NCBI RefSeq assembly: GCF_900142965.1
Contig: NZ_FRCQ01000016.1
Coordinates: 1 to 64,000, forward strand
Origin: Rhizobacter sp. OV335
GTDB taxonomy: Bacteria > Pseudomonadota > Gammaproteobacteria > Burkholderiales > Burkholderiaceae_C
DNA length: 64,000 nt
Direction of reading: 5' to 3'
Made by a program: the position numbers and the translations under genes. Of this stretch, positions 10,555 to 19,270 are shown piece by piece (the stretch's first letter is position 1; every line of letters starts with the position of its first letter). The notes beneath the pieces were generated by a model, which was given only the letters and a program-made list of their open reading frames with translations, had not been told where the DNA came from and ran no database searches.

Positions 10555-10661
10555 CACGGGGCGCCCCATCCGGGTGCGCGACAAGCCGCGAAACCGCAAG
10601 ATCGGCTAGGTCGTTCAGGGTTCCCCCCGGGCCGGTGCCGACACCCAGTTCATACACTGCC

Positions 10662-10677
10662 ATGCAAGCGCTTGCAT
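10662..10677. promoter_or_regulatory. LacI operator before the sugar ABC importer
   Basis: ATGCAAGCGCTTGCAT is a perfect 16-bp palindrome, 55 bp before the GTG start of the binding-protein gene. It contains the same 14-bp core as 9386-9399 and is predicted to be bound by LacI regulator 1. Confidence 0.88.
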
Positions 10678-10732
10678 GAGCGTTGTCACGGACACGACAG
10701 GCGCTTCGTCGGACCACCCCAGAGGAGTTGAA

Positions 10733-11977
10733 GTGAAATTCGCAACCAGGCTCAGTCTCGCCACGCTGCTGGCATCGGCCACGGGCCTTGCCTCGGCACA
10801 GACGGTGCTGACCGTCGCATCGTTCAAGGATCTCGACCGCTCGGTGCAGGCGGCGATCCCGCTGTACAAGAAGGTCCACCCCGAGGTCGAGATCAAGCTG
10901 GTCGCGCTCGGCTACGGCGACCACCACAACGCGATGACGACGGCGCTGGCCACCGGCGCGAACCTGCCCGACGTGATGGGCATCGAGATCGGCTTCGTCG
11001 CCAAGTTCGCCGAAGGCGGCGGCGTGGAAGACCTGTCCAAGCCGCCCTACAACGCGCTGCAGTACAAGGACAAGTTCTTCAGGTTCACGGTGGCGCAGGC
11101 CACCAGCCGCGGCGGCATCTTCGCCGCGATGCCGGCCGACATCGGCCCGGGTGCGCTGTTCTATCGCAAGGACCTGATGGACAAGGCCGGCGTCACCGAG
11201 GCGCAGCTCACCCAGTCGTGGGCCTCGTTCATCGATGCCGGCAAGGCGCTCAAGGCGAAGACCGGCGCCTACCTGATCCCGCATGCCGCGGCGATCAAGG
11301 ACATCGTGATCCGCTCGGGCCTGAAGGACGGCGAAGGCATCTACTTCGACAGCAAGGGCAGGATCCTGGTCGATTCGCCGCGCTTCGTGGAAGCCTTCGA
11401 GACCGCCAAGCTGGCGCGTGCGGCCGGCATCGACGCCAAGGTCGGCGCCTGGAGCAACGAGTGGAGCGAAGGCTTCAAGCGCGGCACCATCGCCTCGGAG
11501 ATGATGGGCTCCTGGCTCGCCGGCCACCTGAAGAACTGGATCGCCCCGGACTCCAAGGGCCACTGGCGCTCGGCCGGCCTTCCCGGTGGCGTGAACGCCT
11601 CGTATGGCGGCAGCTTCTACGCGATCCCGAAGGGCGCGAAGAACAAGGAACTCGCCTGGGACTTCGTGAAGTTCATGACGACCAGCAAGGAGGTGCAGAT
11701 CGCCGCCTTCCGCGAACTCGATGCCTTCCCGGCGCTCGTCGAGGCCACCACCGACCCGTTCGTCGACCAGCCGATGGACTTCCTCGGCGGCCAGAAGGCG
11801 CGCCAGGCCTGGAAGGCCACCGCGGCGAAGATTCCCGCCACCGAAGTGGACAAGCTCGACCCGGTGGCCGCCGAGGTCGTCAGCGCCGAGTTCGACAAGG
11901 TGCTGGAGCAGGACAAGGACGTGAAGACGGCGCTGGCCGACGCAAAGAAGGCGATCGAACGCCGCGTTCGCCGCTGA
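10733..11977 (+). CDS. Periplasmic sugar-binding protein of an ABC importer (family 1)
   Basis: 414 residues. A signal peptide ends at LASA-Q; the mature part opens VLTVASFKDLDRSVQAAIPLYKKVHPEVEIKLV, the standard start of extracellular solute-binding family 1, and keeps the ATALATGANLPDVMGIE and GGSFYAIPKGAKNK regions. GTG at 10733 was chosen because GAGGAG sits five bases upstream and the signal peptide begins there; the upstream reading adds unrelated sequence across the promoter. With the two following permeases it should import xylo- or gluco-oligosaccharides released by the neighbouring enzymes. Confidence 0.92.
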   Translation: MKFATRLSLATLLASATGLASAQTVLTVASFKDLDRSVQAAIPLYKKVHPEVEIKLVALGYGDHHNAMTTALATGANLPDVMGIEIGFVAKFAEGGGVEDLSKPPYNALQYKDKFFRFTVAQATSRGGIFAAMPADIGPGALFYRKDLMDKAGVTEAQLTQSWASFIDAGKALKAKTGAYLIPHAAAIKDIVIRSGLKDGEGIYFDSKGRILVDSPRFVEAFETAKLARAAGIDAKVGAWSNEWSEGFKRGTIASEMMGSWLAGHLKNWIAPDSKGHWRSAGLPGGVNASYGGSFYAIPKGAKNKELAWDFVKFMTTSKEVQIAAFRELDAFPALVEATTDPFVDQPMDFLGGQKARQAWKATAAKIPATEVDKLDPVAAEVVSAEFDKVLEQDKDVKTALADAKKAIERRVRR

Positions 11978-12001
11978 TCCCCCGAGACCGGAAGTCCCCC
12001 C

Positions 12002-13033
12002 ATGTCCGCAGTCCCCGCCCCGCACGGAACGCCGCTGAAGAAGACGAGGCGGCGCCGGCTCAAGCCGTGGCGCTTCATGCCCTACGTGTTCGTCGCACCG
12101 TTCTTCATCCTCTTCCTGACGTTCGGCCTGTTTCCGCTGCTGTTCTCCGCGTATGCGTCGTTCTTTCGCTGGGAGTTGACGGCGGGCCTGGGGGGCATGA
12201 AGTGGGAGGGCCTCGGCAACTACGCCTTCGTCCTGCAGTTCGATGACCTGCCCTGGTCGCAATTCTTCTCGGGCCGGTTCTGGTCGGAGCTGTACGCGCG
12301 CGACTTCTGGCGCGCGATGTACAACACCTTCTGGCTGGGCATCGTCTCCGGACTGCCGCAGCACCTGATCGCGGTGCCGCTTGCGTTCTTCATCCACACG
12401 AAGTTCCGCCGCGCGCGCAACCCGGTGATCGCGATGTACTTCCTGCCGTACATCACCAACACCGTGGCGATCACGCTGGTGTTCTCCTCGCTGTTCTCGC
12501 GCGACTTCGGCGTCGTCAACCAGGTGCTCACCGGCCTGGGCCGGCTGGAGATGTTCGGCCTGCATCCGCTCGCCTGGCTGTTTCCGGTGCAGAACGTCGA
12601 CTGGGGGCGGCCGGAGTACACGCGGCCCATCGTGTCCTTCATTGTCTGGTGGCGCTTCGTCGGCTGGAACACCGTGCTCTACCTGTCGGCCCTGCAGACC
12701 ATCCCGAAGGACCTGTACGAAGCCGCGACCATCGACGGCGCCGGGCTGTGGCAGCAGTTCCGCTACATCACGGTGCCCTTGCTGCGCCCGATGATGCTGC
12801 TGGCCGTCACGCTGACCATCATCGGCAACCTGCAGCTCTTCGAGGAGCCCTTCATCCTCACCGGGGGCACCGGCGGGGTGGGGCAGGTGGCCGAGACGGT
12901 GGCGATGCAGATGTACAAGGTGGGCCTCAACGATGGCGACTTCGGCACCGCGTCGGCCGTCGCCTGGCTGATGTTCATGGTGATCGCCGCGCTCACGTGG
13001 CTCAACAACCGCACCCTCGGGCGCAAGGATTGA
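12002..13033 (+). CDS. Sugar ABC importer permease, MalF/UgpA-like
   Basis: 343 residues with a basic cytoplasmic start (KKTRRRRLKPWR), about six membrane spans and the EAA loop that contacts the ATPase (YEAATIDGAGLWQQFRYITVPLLRP). An insertion of polar sequence between the early spans (around residues 175-205, LHPLAWLFPVQNVDWG) is slightly unusual. It lies 24 bp after the binding protein and 6 bp before the second permease. No ATPase gene is present; such importers often borrow a shared MsmK/UgpC-type ATPase encoded elsewhere. Confidence 0.92.
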   Translation: MSAVPAPHGTPLKKTRRRRLKPWRFMPYVFVAPFFILFLTFGLFPLLFSAYASFFRWELTAGLGGMKWEGLGNYAFVLQFDDLPWSQFFSGRFWSELYARDFWRAMYNTFWLGIVSGLPQHLIAVPLAFFIHTKFRRARNPVIAMYFLPYITNTVAITLVFSSLFSRDFGVVNQVLTGLGRLEMFGLHPLAWLFPVQNVDWGRPEYTRPIVSFIVWWRFVGWNTVLYLSALQTIPKDLYEAATIDGAGLWQQFRYITVPLLRPMMLLAVTLTIIGNLQLFEEPFILTGGTGGVGQVAETVAMQMYKVGLNDGDFGTASAVAWLMFMVIAALTWLNNRTLGRKD

Positions 13034-13039
13034 CCGGCC

Positions 13040-13942
13040 ATGACCGCATCGCAACTCACCGCCCAGGCCATCGCCAGGGCACCCGCCTCGGGCAGCCGGC
13101 GCGCACGGCTGCTGCGCAAGCTCAGGCCCTCCGGGTGGTTGCCCTACGCCATCGTGATGATGGGGGCGCTCATCATGCTGGCGCCGTTCTACTTCATGTT
13201 CGTCTTCGCGACGCACACCAACAGCGACATCCTCTCGATGCCGCCGCCGCTGTGGTTCGGCTCGGCGCTGGCCGACAACATCCACCAGCTGGTCGCGCTG
13301 CGCCCGCACTTCTGGCACAGCCTGGGCCTGTCGCTGTGGGTCGCCGTGGCGGCCACCGCGCTCAACCTGTTCCTGTGTTCGCTGGGCGGCTACGCCTTCG
13401 CGATGTACGAGTTCCCGGGGCGCGACACGCTGTTCGCCGGCCTGATGGCGACGATGCTGCTGCCGGCCTTCGTCGGCATGATCCCGTTCGTGCTGCTGAT
13501 GAAGGAGATGGACTGGCTCAACAGCACGCGCGCCCTCATCGTGCCCGGCGCCTGCTCGGCGTTCGGCGTGTTCATGATGCGCCAGTACATCGGCTCGGCG
13601 CTGCCGCGCGAGCTCGTCGAGGCGGCGCGCATGGACGGCTGCGGCGAGTTCGGCATCTACTGGCGCGTCGTCGTGCCGCTCATCGGGCCGGCCATGGGCA
13701 CGCTGGGCCTCGTCACCTTCATCGGCTCGTACAACAACTTCGTCGGCGCGCTGCTCGTGATGAGCCAGCAGGAGATGTTCACCGCACCGCTCGTGCTGCG
13801 CTCGCTGCAGGGCACCGGCCAGACGCCCTGGGGCGCCATCAGCGCAGGCTCGGCCATCACGGTGCTGCCGCTGCTGATCCTCTTCGCCGCCTCTTCACGC
13901 CGCCTCATCGAGGGCCTGTCCGCAGGCGCCGTCAAGGGATGA
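13040..13942 (+). CDS. Sugar ABC importer permease, MalG/UgpE-like
   Basis: 300 residues with six predicted membrane spans and the EAA loop VEAARMDGCGEFGIYWRVVVPLIGP. It is the usual second permease of family 1 sugar importers and begins 6 bp after its partner. Its stop overlaps a possible start of the AraC-type regulator (ATGA), so the operon probably continues. Confidence 0.92.
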   Translation: MTASQLTAQAIARAPASGSRRARLLRKLRPSGWLPYAIVMMGALIMLAPFYFMFVFATHTNSDILSMPPPLWFGSALADNIHQLVALRPHFWHSLGLSLWVAVAATALNLFLCSLGGYAFAMYEFPGRDTLFAGLMATMLLPAFVGMIPFVLLMKEMDWLNSTRALIVPGACSAFGVFMMRQYIGSALPRELVEAARMDGCGEFGIYWRVVVPLIGPAMGTLGLVTFIGSYNNFVGALLVMSQQEMFTAPLVLRSLQGTGQTPWGAISAGSAITVLPLLILFAASSRRLIEGLSAGAVKG

Positions 13943-14922
13943 GGCGCCCTAGTTGCCCGATGAACACGAACCTCCTGGTCGCCGACGCCGCCGCGCAGCT
14001 CCGTTTTGCGCAAGGTCTTCCGCCCGCCGGCGCCGGCCCGCTGAAGGCGCTCGTGCGCCCGCGTGAACAACCCTCGCTGCGCAGCCACCACCTGCGGCGC
14101 ATGGAGCAGGTGCTGGACCACGTCGAGACGCACTTGTCGAAGGACCTGAGCCTGGAGCGGCTGAGCGACTGCGCGGCGTTCTCGCCGTTCCACTTCCACC
14201 GGCTCTTCCTCGCCTGGACCGGCGAGACGGCGAAGGAGTTCGTGCGCCGCCGCCGGCTCGAGACGGCGGCCGGCCGGCTGCGCCACTGCCCGAACGAGAA
14301 GGTCACGGCCGTCTCGCTCCACTGCGGCTTCGCCTCGCCGGAAGCCTTCGCCCGCGCCTTTCGCGAGCACTTCGGCATGACGCCGTCCCGCTGGCGTTCG
14401 GGCGGGTGGATCGGCTGGCGAGCGCCGGCCGACGACAGGCGGACCGCCACCAACTGCCGTGTCGAACTCAGGCACTTCGAGGCGAGGGAATGCCTCTACA
14501 TGCGCGAGCGCGGCGACTACGGCCACAGCTCTGAGGTCCTGCACACGCGCTTCGTGCCCTGGGTCGACAGCATGGGCTTGTCGGACCGGCCGATGCTGTC
14601 CATCGGCCTCGACGACCCGGCCATCACGCTCGCAGCGCAGTGCCGCATGGACGCCTGCGTCGAGCTGCCCGCCGGCTGGCAGGACCCCGGCCTGCGGGCC
14701 ATGCGCAAGAGCCTGCCGGCGCACTGGGCGGCCTGCCTGCGGTACGAAGGCCCGTCGAGCGAGATCGGGCGCGGCTGGAACAGCTTGCTCACCGAATGGC
14801 TGCCGTCATCCCCCTTCAAGCTCGCGGAGGGACATTTCATCCAGCGCTGCGAACCCGGTACGCCGCCGCCCGGTTCGCCGTTCGTGCGCTGCGAGCTGTG
14901 CATGCCGGTCAGCGCGGCATGA
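13939..14922 (+). CDS. AraC-type regulator with GyrI-like effector domain
   Basis: About 327 residues (320 if the ATG at 13960 is used; neither start has a convincing ribosome site, and 13939 overlaps the permease stop). A two-helix AraC DNA-binding domain occupies about 40-150 (RMEQVLDHVETHLSKDLSLERLSDCA through FREHFGMTPSRWR), followed by a GyrI/SbmC-like small-molecule-binding domain (VELRHFEARECLYMRERGDYG to the end). This is the Rob/BmrR layout, with the HTH first. It is embedded in the transporter/GH16-like operon and may add a second layer of sugar control, though GyrI-like domains often sense drug-like ligands. Confidence 0.85.
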   Translation: MRRPSCPMNTNLLVADAAAQLRFAQGLPPAGAGPLKALVRPREQPSLRSHHLRRMEQVLDHVETHLSKDLSLERLSDCAAFSPFHFHRLFLAWTGETAKEFVRRRRLETAAGRLRHCPNEKVTAVSLHCGFASPEAFARAFREHFGMTPSRWRSGGWIGWRAPADDRRTATNCRVELRHFEARECLYMRERGDYGHSSEVLHTRFVPWVDSMGLSDRPMLSIGLDDPAITLAAQCRMDACVELPAGWQDPGLRAMRKSLPAHWAACLRYEGPSSEIGRGWNSLLTEWLPSSPFKLAEGHFIQRCEPGTPPPGSPFVRCELCMPVSAA

Positions 14923-16400
14923 AGCGCGCAGCGTGGTGCCTGGCGGCGCTTGCCGCGGCGTGGCTGTCCGTGCCGGCCTGGGGTGCCGACGCACCGTCGG
15001 TGGTGTGGGCCGATTTCAGGACGCCTCCGGCCGGCCGCGAGCGGCCGCCGGTGACGCTTCTGCAGATCTCCGAGAAGCCCGGCGATGTCGCGGCCGACGC
15101 GCTCGGCGTCTACGACGGCGGGGTGCGGGTGTCCGGCCGCCTGGGCCGTGCGCATGGAAGCACCTGGACCACGCTGGGGGTGGACGTGGGGGCGGGCCGC
15201 GGCGGGGCGGCGGTCGACCTCTCGGCCTTCCGGAACCTGCGCATCCGGCTCGTGTCACCGACCGAACAGGTGCTTCGCATCCGGATCAAGGGCACCGACA
15301 CGAAGCTGCAGAACACCGGCTGCTACCCGGTGCTGCTGCAGCGGGTGCGGGGCACGATGGACCTCGACATCCCGCTGGCGGTCTTCGAGCCCGAGCCCTA
15401 TTGCGCCGGCAACGGCGCGAGCATCGCGCAGACCTTGCCGGCCGTCGCGAGCGTGGAGGTCACGGCCAACGAACCGTCGCAGGAGCCGGTGCGCTTCGAG
15501 CTGGGGCGCATCGAGTTCCTGAATGCCGCGGGCGACGTGGCGGCCGTGGCGGCGCCGCTGCCGCCGGCGGTCATTCCGCGCGAGGCGCGGGACGGCGCAT
15601 GGCGGCTCGCCTGGGCCGATGAATTCGACGCGGCGGCGACCGTGCGGGTCGACGAGAAACGCTGGCGCGTGCACAAGGCCCCCGGCGGCGCGAGCCCGCA
15701 GCTCGACGGCCATGGCCGCTTGCTGCTGCCGCCCGCGAGCAGCCTGCGCGTGCGGCCGACGGGCGCGATGATCTACGGCCGCATCGAGCTGCGCGTGAAG
15801 CTGCCGGCCGGTGCCGCGCGCGTCTCGTTGCAGGGCGCACCGCTGACATCGCTCGACTGGCTGGAAGCCGGCGAGATCGCGTTGATCGAGAAGGACGGGG
15901 CCGACCTCCATCTCGGCCTGTATGCGCCGGGCATCGGCGACGAGCCGGCTTTCCATGCGCCGGTGGAACTGACGCCTTCGAGCGATGGCTTCCACCGCTT
16001 CTCGCTCGAATGGGACCCGGTGAAGATCCGATGGGCTCTCGACGACGTGGTGGTGAAAGCGGTGCTCCGCGCCGAGGTGCCCACCGGTGCGCGCGAGGTC
16101 TTCGAGCAATGGCCCTTCCTGCTGAACCTGGAAGCCGGACCGGGCAGCGAGCCGATGCTCGTCGACCATGTCCGCATCTACCAGAAGGACGAGCTGGCCG
16201 CCTTGTCGCGCCAGCGGCTCGCGACCTGGAAGACGGCGTACGAGTCGGTGAACGACTCGGCGAACGCCGCGGTGCCGGTCTCCCGTCGCGTGGCGAGGCC
16301 GACGCCACCGCGCAAGGTGGCCGAGCCGGCGACGCCGGCCGCGCGCACGCGCGTCGTCACCTGCGAGCGCAACAAGTTCGGCTTGATGATGTGCTTTTGA
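14919..16400 (+). CDS. Exported two-domain protein: two-Cys beta-sandwich domain plus degenerate GH16-like domain
   Basis: 493 residues. A signal peptide ends at AWGA-D. Residues about 25-210 form the two-cysteine domain shared with four proteins downstream (ISEKPGD, then GCYPVLL to EPYC). Residues about 225-430 resemble GH16 (LAWADEFDAA, MIYGRIELRVKLP, FHRFSLEWDPVKIRWALDD), but the catalytic E-x-D-x-x-E motif reads EIALIE: both Glu are in place and the middle Asp has become Ala. It may therefore bind rather than cut glucan. A Pro/Ala-rich tail ends in a short Cys-bearing peptide. The ATG at 14919 overlaps the regulator's stop (ATGA). Confidence 0.82.
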   Translation: MKRAAWCLAALAAAWLSVPAWGADAPSVVWADFRTPPAGRERPPVTLLQISEKPGDVAADALGVYDGGVRVSGRLGRAHGSTWTTLGVDVGAGRGGAAVDLSAFRNLRIRLVSPTEQVLRIRIKGTDTKLQNTGCYPVLLQRVRGTMDLDIPLAVFEPEPYCAGNGASIAQTLPAVASVEVTANEPSQEPVRFELGRIEFLNAAGDVAAVAAPLPPAVIPREARDGAWRLAWADEFDAAATVRVDEKRWRVHKAPGGASPQLDGHGRLLLPPASSLRVRPTGAMIYGRIELRVKLPAGAARVSLQGAPLTSLDWLEAGEIALIEKDGADLHLGLYAPGIGDEPAFHAPVELTPSSDGFHRFSLEWDPVKIRWALDDVVVKAVLRAEVPTGAREVFEQWPFLLNLEAGPGSEPMLVDHVRIYQKDELAALSRQRLATWKTAYESVNDSANAAVPVSRRVARPTPPRKVAEPATPAARTRVVTCERNKFGLMMCF

Positions 16401-16498
16401 GCCCTGAGCGCAAGAACGGCACGGTCAAACGCAAAGACGCGACTGCGCCGACGGCAGCGTGAGAACACCATCCACGGGTCACTTCACAGGAGACCTCA

Positions 16499-17203
16499 GT
16501 GGATCAGATCTATCGGCGTTCATGCACCGCCCTGACGGCGCTCTTCAGCGCGGTGGCGCTCACGGCTTGCGGCGGGGGAGGGAGCAGCACCCCCACGCCG
16601 GCGGCCTCTGCGCCGCCGTCGACCCCCGTTCCATCACCGCCCGCGGGCCCGTCGTCGAGCGATGTCGCATTCGCGACCCCTTCGAGCGCGACGGACACCA
16701 GCGAGGCCGGCAAGATCGAGACCTACGCCTTTGCCGAGAAGGGCAACGAACTCGTTGCCGGTGCGCCGACGTATGCACCGAGCGAGGCGAGCTTCAGCGC
16801 GACGCTGTCGGGCAGCCAGGCCTACGCCGGTGCGGCCATCCGGCTCTACGCGCCCGGCAACACCGGCGCGGCACCGGTCACCGCCTTCAATGCCGCGGGT
16901 TTCACCAGGCTGAAGATCCAGCTGAAATCGTCGAGCGACGGCGTGTTGTCGATCAAGCTCCAACCGAGCCCGGTGGCGGGCGACGGCTGCACGGCAACGG
17001 CCCAGGCCATCGTCAACTCGACCCTGTCCGAACTCGTCATCGACCTGAACGACACGATGTTTCCGCTGCCGGACTACTGCAATGGCATCGGCTCGAAAGT
17101 CGGGACCATCCAGGCCGGTCTCTTCGCGGTCGACGTGATCAACGCCGCGACCACCACGGGCGCGCACAACCTGAGCGTGGGCACCGTGAAGCTCGCCCCC
17201 TGA
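16499..17203 (+). CDS. Lipoprotein with two-Cys beta-sandwich-like domain
   Basis: 234 residues from a GTG start with CAGGAGA six bases upstream. Lipobox LTAC near residue 24, then a Pro/Ser linker and one two-cysteine domain (about 55-234; YAFAEKGNEL, GDGC...LPDYC). It is closely related to the domains of the proteins at 14919, 20562, 21823 and 22534. The fold looks like CBM11/CIA30-type beta-sandwiches, so glycan binding at the cell surface is inferred, not shown. It precedes the EIDLE-type glucanase by 33 bp. Confidence 0.78.
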   Translation: MDQIYRRSCTALTALFSAVALTACGGGGSSTPTPAASAPPSTPVPSPPAGPSSSDVAFATPSSATDTSEAGKIETYAFAEKGNELVAGAPTYAPSEASFSATLSGSQAYAGAAIRLYAPGNTGAAPVTAFNAAGFTRLKIQLKSSSDGVLSIKLQPSPVAGDGCTATAQAIVNSTLSELVIDLNDTMFPLPDYCNGIGSKVGTIQAGLFAVDVINAATTTGAHNLSVGTVKLAP

Positions 17204-17236
17204 TCGCGCACGACAACCCACAACGAGGAGACAAGC

Positions 17237-17947
17237 ATGATCACTTCCATCGTCAAGGGCGCCTTCGCCCTGGTGCTGGCCATGGGCCTGCACCTGAACG
17301 CGCAGGCCACCAGCTTCTTCGACGGGTTCGACGGCACGGGCGGTCCCAACGGATCGACCTGGGAGACCGCCAACTGGGCCAATGGCGACATCTTCGGCTG
17401 CACCTTCGCCTTCAGCGAAGCGTGGCTGACAGGGTGGGGCGGGCTGGACCTGAACGTCAACGGCAGCAACCGCAACGCGGTGAAATGCGCCGAGGTGCGC
17501 ACCTGGCAGAGTTTCCAGTACGGCAAGTTCGTGACCCGCATGCAGCCGGGCACCATTCCCGGCGGCAACAGCTCGTTCTTTCTGTTCACCGGCAACGCGG
17601 GCACGTCCAACCACTTCGAAATCGACCTCGAGTTCATCAAGGGGGGCACCGTCCTGCACACCAACGTGTGGACGGCGGGCCAGCAGAACTTCCAGCAGTT
17701 CGCCATCGCCACCGGCTGGCGGACCATCGGCTTCGAATGGCGGCCGACCTACGTGCGCTGGTTCCACGTCAGCGATGCCGGCGTGGAGATGGAATTCCGG
17801 CGCGTCAACACCGCGTTCTCGGCCCCGATGCGCCTGATGCTGAACCACTGGGTCGGCAACAACTCGGCGAACGCCGTCGGCTTCGTGGGCACCTACAACG
17901 GTGGCGGCGGTCCGGCCTACTACGACTGGGTGAGGGTCTCGGATTGA
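17237..17947 (+). CDS. GH16 endo-beta-glucanase, EIDLE (lichenase/XTH) type
   Basis: 236 residues. Signal peptide to QATS; mature part SFFDGFDGTG onward. The catalytic motif HFEIDLEFI is the beta-bulge-free E-I-D-x-E form found in bacterial lichenases and plant xyloglucan enzymes, with nucleophile, assisting Asp and acid/base all present. WRTIGFEWRPTYVRWFHV and MRLMLNHWVG match the substrate-cleft strands. Predicted to cut mixed-linkage beta-glucan or xyloglucan outside the inner membrane. Its 3' end overlaps the convergent lacI-2 gene by 28 bp. Confidence 0.88.
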   Translation: MITSIVKGAFALVLAMGLHLNAQATSFFDGFDGTGGPNGSTWETANWANGDIFGCTFAFSEAWLTGWGGLDLNVNGSNRNAVKCAEVRTWQSFQYGKFVTRMQPGTIPGGNSSFFLFTGNAGTSNHFEIDLEFIKGGTVLHTNVWTAGQQNFQQFAIATGWRTIGFEWRPTYVRWFHVSDAGVEMEFRRVNTAFSAPMRLMLNHWVGNNSANAVGFVGTYNGGGGPAYYDWVRVSD

Positions 17948-19014
17948 GCCGTGTCTTCAGGCGGCGGTGCCGTGGTACCCCGCACCATCAGCTGCAGATC
18001 CAGCGACCCGATCGGGGCCTCGTTCAGCTGGTTCACGCCCAGCAGCCGAAGCAATTCCCGGGCGGCGGTGCAACCCATCTCGTAGATGGGTTGCCGGACG
18101 GTGGTGGTCGGCGGCACGGAATACTCGGAAGCAGGCAAGCCGTCGAACCCCACCAGCGAGATCTGGCCCGGCACCTCGATGCCGCGATTGAACAAGACCA
18201 GCCGCGCGCCATTCAAGCTCTGGTCGTTCGCCGCGAAGACCGCCGTCAACCCGATGCCGGAGTCGAGCAGGGCCTGCATCGCCCGCACGCCACCCGGCTC
18301 GGAAAAATCGCCATGCACGATGAGGCGCTGGTCCACCGAGAGACCGGCATCGCGGTGCGCATCCATGTAGCCCTGCATGCGGGCGATCGCATCGGGCTGG
18401 TACTCGATCCCGGCGATGTGGGCGATTCGCCGATGTCCCAACTCGATCAGGTGACGGGTTGCCATGTAGCCGCCCTGGCGCTGGTCGACATCCAGCGAAC
18501 GCAGGCGGGGGCCGTGGCAGTCGCGGCCGATCGCGACGATGGGCTGCAGTTCGGAGAGATCCAGCAACTGCTCGTTGCTGAGCCGTCCCCCGATGACCAC
18601 GATGCCATCGATCTTGCGCGACATCAGCACGCGCACGCGCTCGGTTTCGTCACCGGTGCGATTCCAGTGGCCCGAGATCACGATGGGGGTGTAGCCACCG
18701 CTCATCAACTCGTCTTCCACGCCCTTGGCTGCACGCGAGGTATAGGGGTTGTCGAAATCCTGCGTCAGCACGCCAATGGCCATGCTCACGCCACTGCGCA
18801 GGCTCTTCGCCACGAGGTTCGGCTTGAAGCGCAGCTTCTTGATCGCGGCGTCGACGGCCTCGCGCCTGGGCGAGTCGACCTGGCCGTTCAGGATGCGCGA
18901 CACGGTGCTGGCCGACACCCCGGCCAGCCGAGCCACATCCTGCAGGGTCGAACTCTGCTCCGACGCGCCTCGGTTCGCCAGGGCGCCGTGCCTTCCTTTG
19001 GTAGGGCTGGTCAT
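17920..19014 (-). CDS. LacI-family regulator 2 of the GH5/GH16 cluster
   Basis: 364 residues. After a polar N-terminal extension of about 22 residues comes the HTH (STLQDVARLAGVSASTVSRILNG), hinge (KPNLVAKSLRSG) and effector domain (VFAANDQSLNGARL, LVGFDGLPASEYSV). The start was set at 19014 (MTSPTKG) because a palindrome at 19052-19065 matching the cluster operator lies just upstream; the longer reading from 19083 would make that operator coding. Predicted to repress the divergent GH5 gene and itself through TGCAATCGATTGCA-type sites. Confidence 0.9.
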   Translation of the reverse strand: MTSPTKGRHGALANRGASEQSSTLQDVARLAGVSASTVSRILNGQVDSPRREAVDAAIKKLRFKPNLVAKSLRSGVSMAIGVLTQDFDNPYTSRAAKGVEDELMSGGYTPIVISGHWNRTGDETERVRVLMSRKIDGIVVIGGRLSNEQLLDLSELQPIVAIGRDCHGPRLRSLDVDQRQGGYMATRHLIELGHRRIAHIAGIEYQPDAIARMQGYMDAHRDAGLSVDQRLIVHGDFSEPGGVRAMQALLDSGIGLTAVFAANDQSLNGARLVLFNRGIEVPGQISLVGFDGLPASEYSVPPTTTVRQPIYEMGCTAARELLRLLGVNQLNEAPIGSLDLQLMVRGTTAPPPEDTAQSETLTQS

Positions 19015-19051
19015 TGAGATGCTTGCCCGAAGGGCGCTCCTTGGCGGTTCC

Positions 19052-19065
19052 TGGAATCGATTGCA
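19052..19065. promoter_or_regulatory. Operator-like site at the lacI-2 promoter
   Basis: TGGAATCGATTGCA, one mismatch from the perfect palindrome found twice on the GH5 side. It lies 38 bp upstream of the lacI-2 start, consistent with autoregulation. Confidence 0.7.
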
Positions 19066-19220
19066 CCAAGCATCTTCCAGCAAACGGTTGCTTCGTTTCG
19101 CGAATCGATGCTGGCGTGGCGAAAAGAGTCGCCCATCGCTCAGTAATTCACGTTATCCCGATCATAAGGCATTGACCCGTTGACACGACTAGTAACCTTG
19201 CTGCAACATTCTCCTCAGCT

Positions 19221-19234
19221 TGCAATCGATTGCA
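19221..19234. promoter_or_regulatory. LacI-type operator TGCAATCGATTGCA before the GH5 gene
   Basis: A perfect palindrome 37 bp upstream of the GH5 start. It differs from the LacI-1 operator only by the symmetric change GCGC to TCGA in the centre. Confidence 0.87.
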
Positions 19235-19270
19235 CGCACATTCCACACCTCATGACCGGAAGTTGAACGA

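Noticed and set aside
10544-13318. Leftward 924-residue open frame
   Set aside because: Antisense shadow of the sugar importer genes, which have clear family motifs on the plus strand; the long frame results from high GC.
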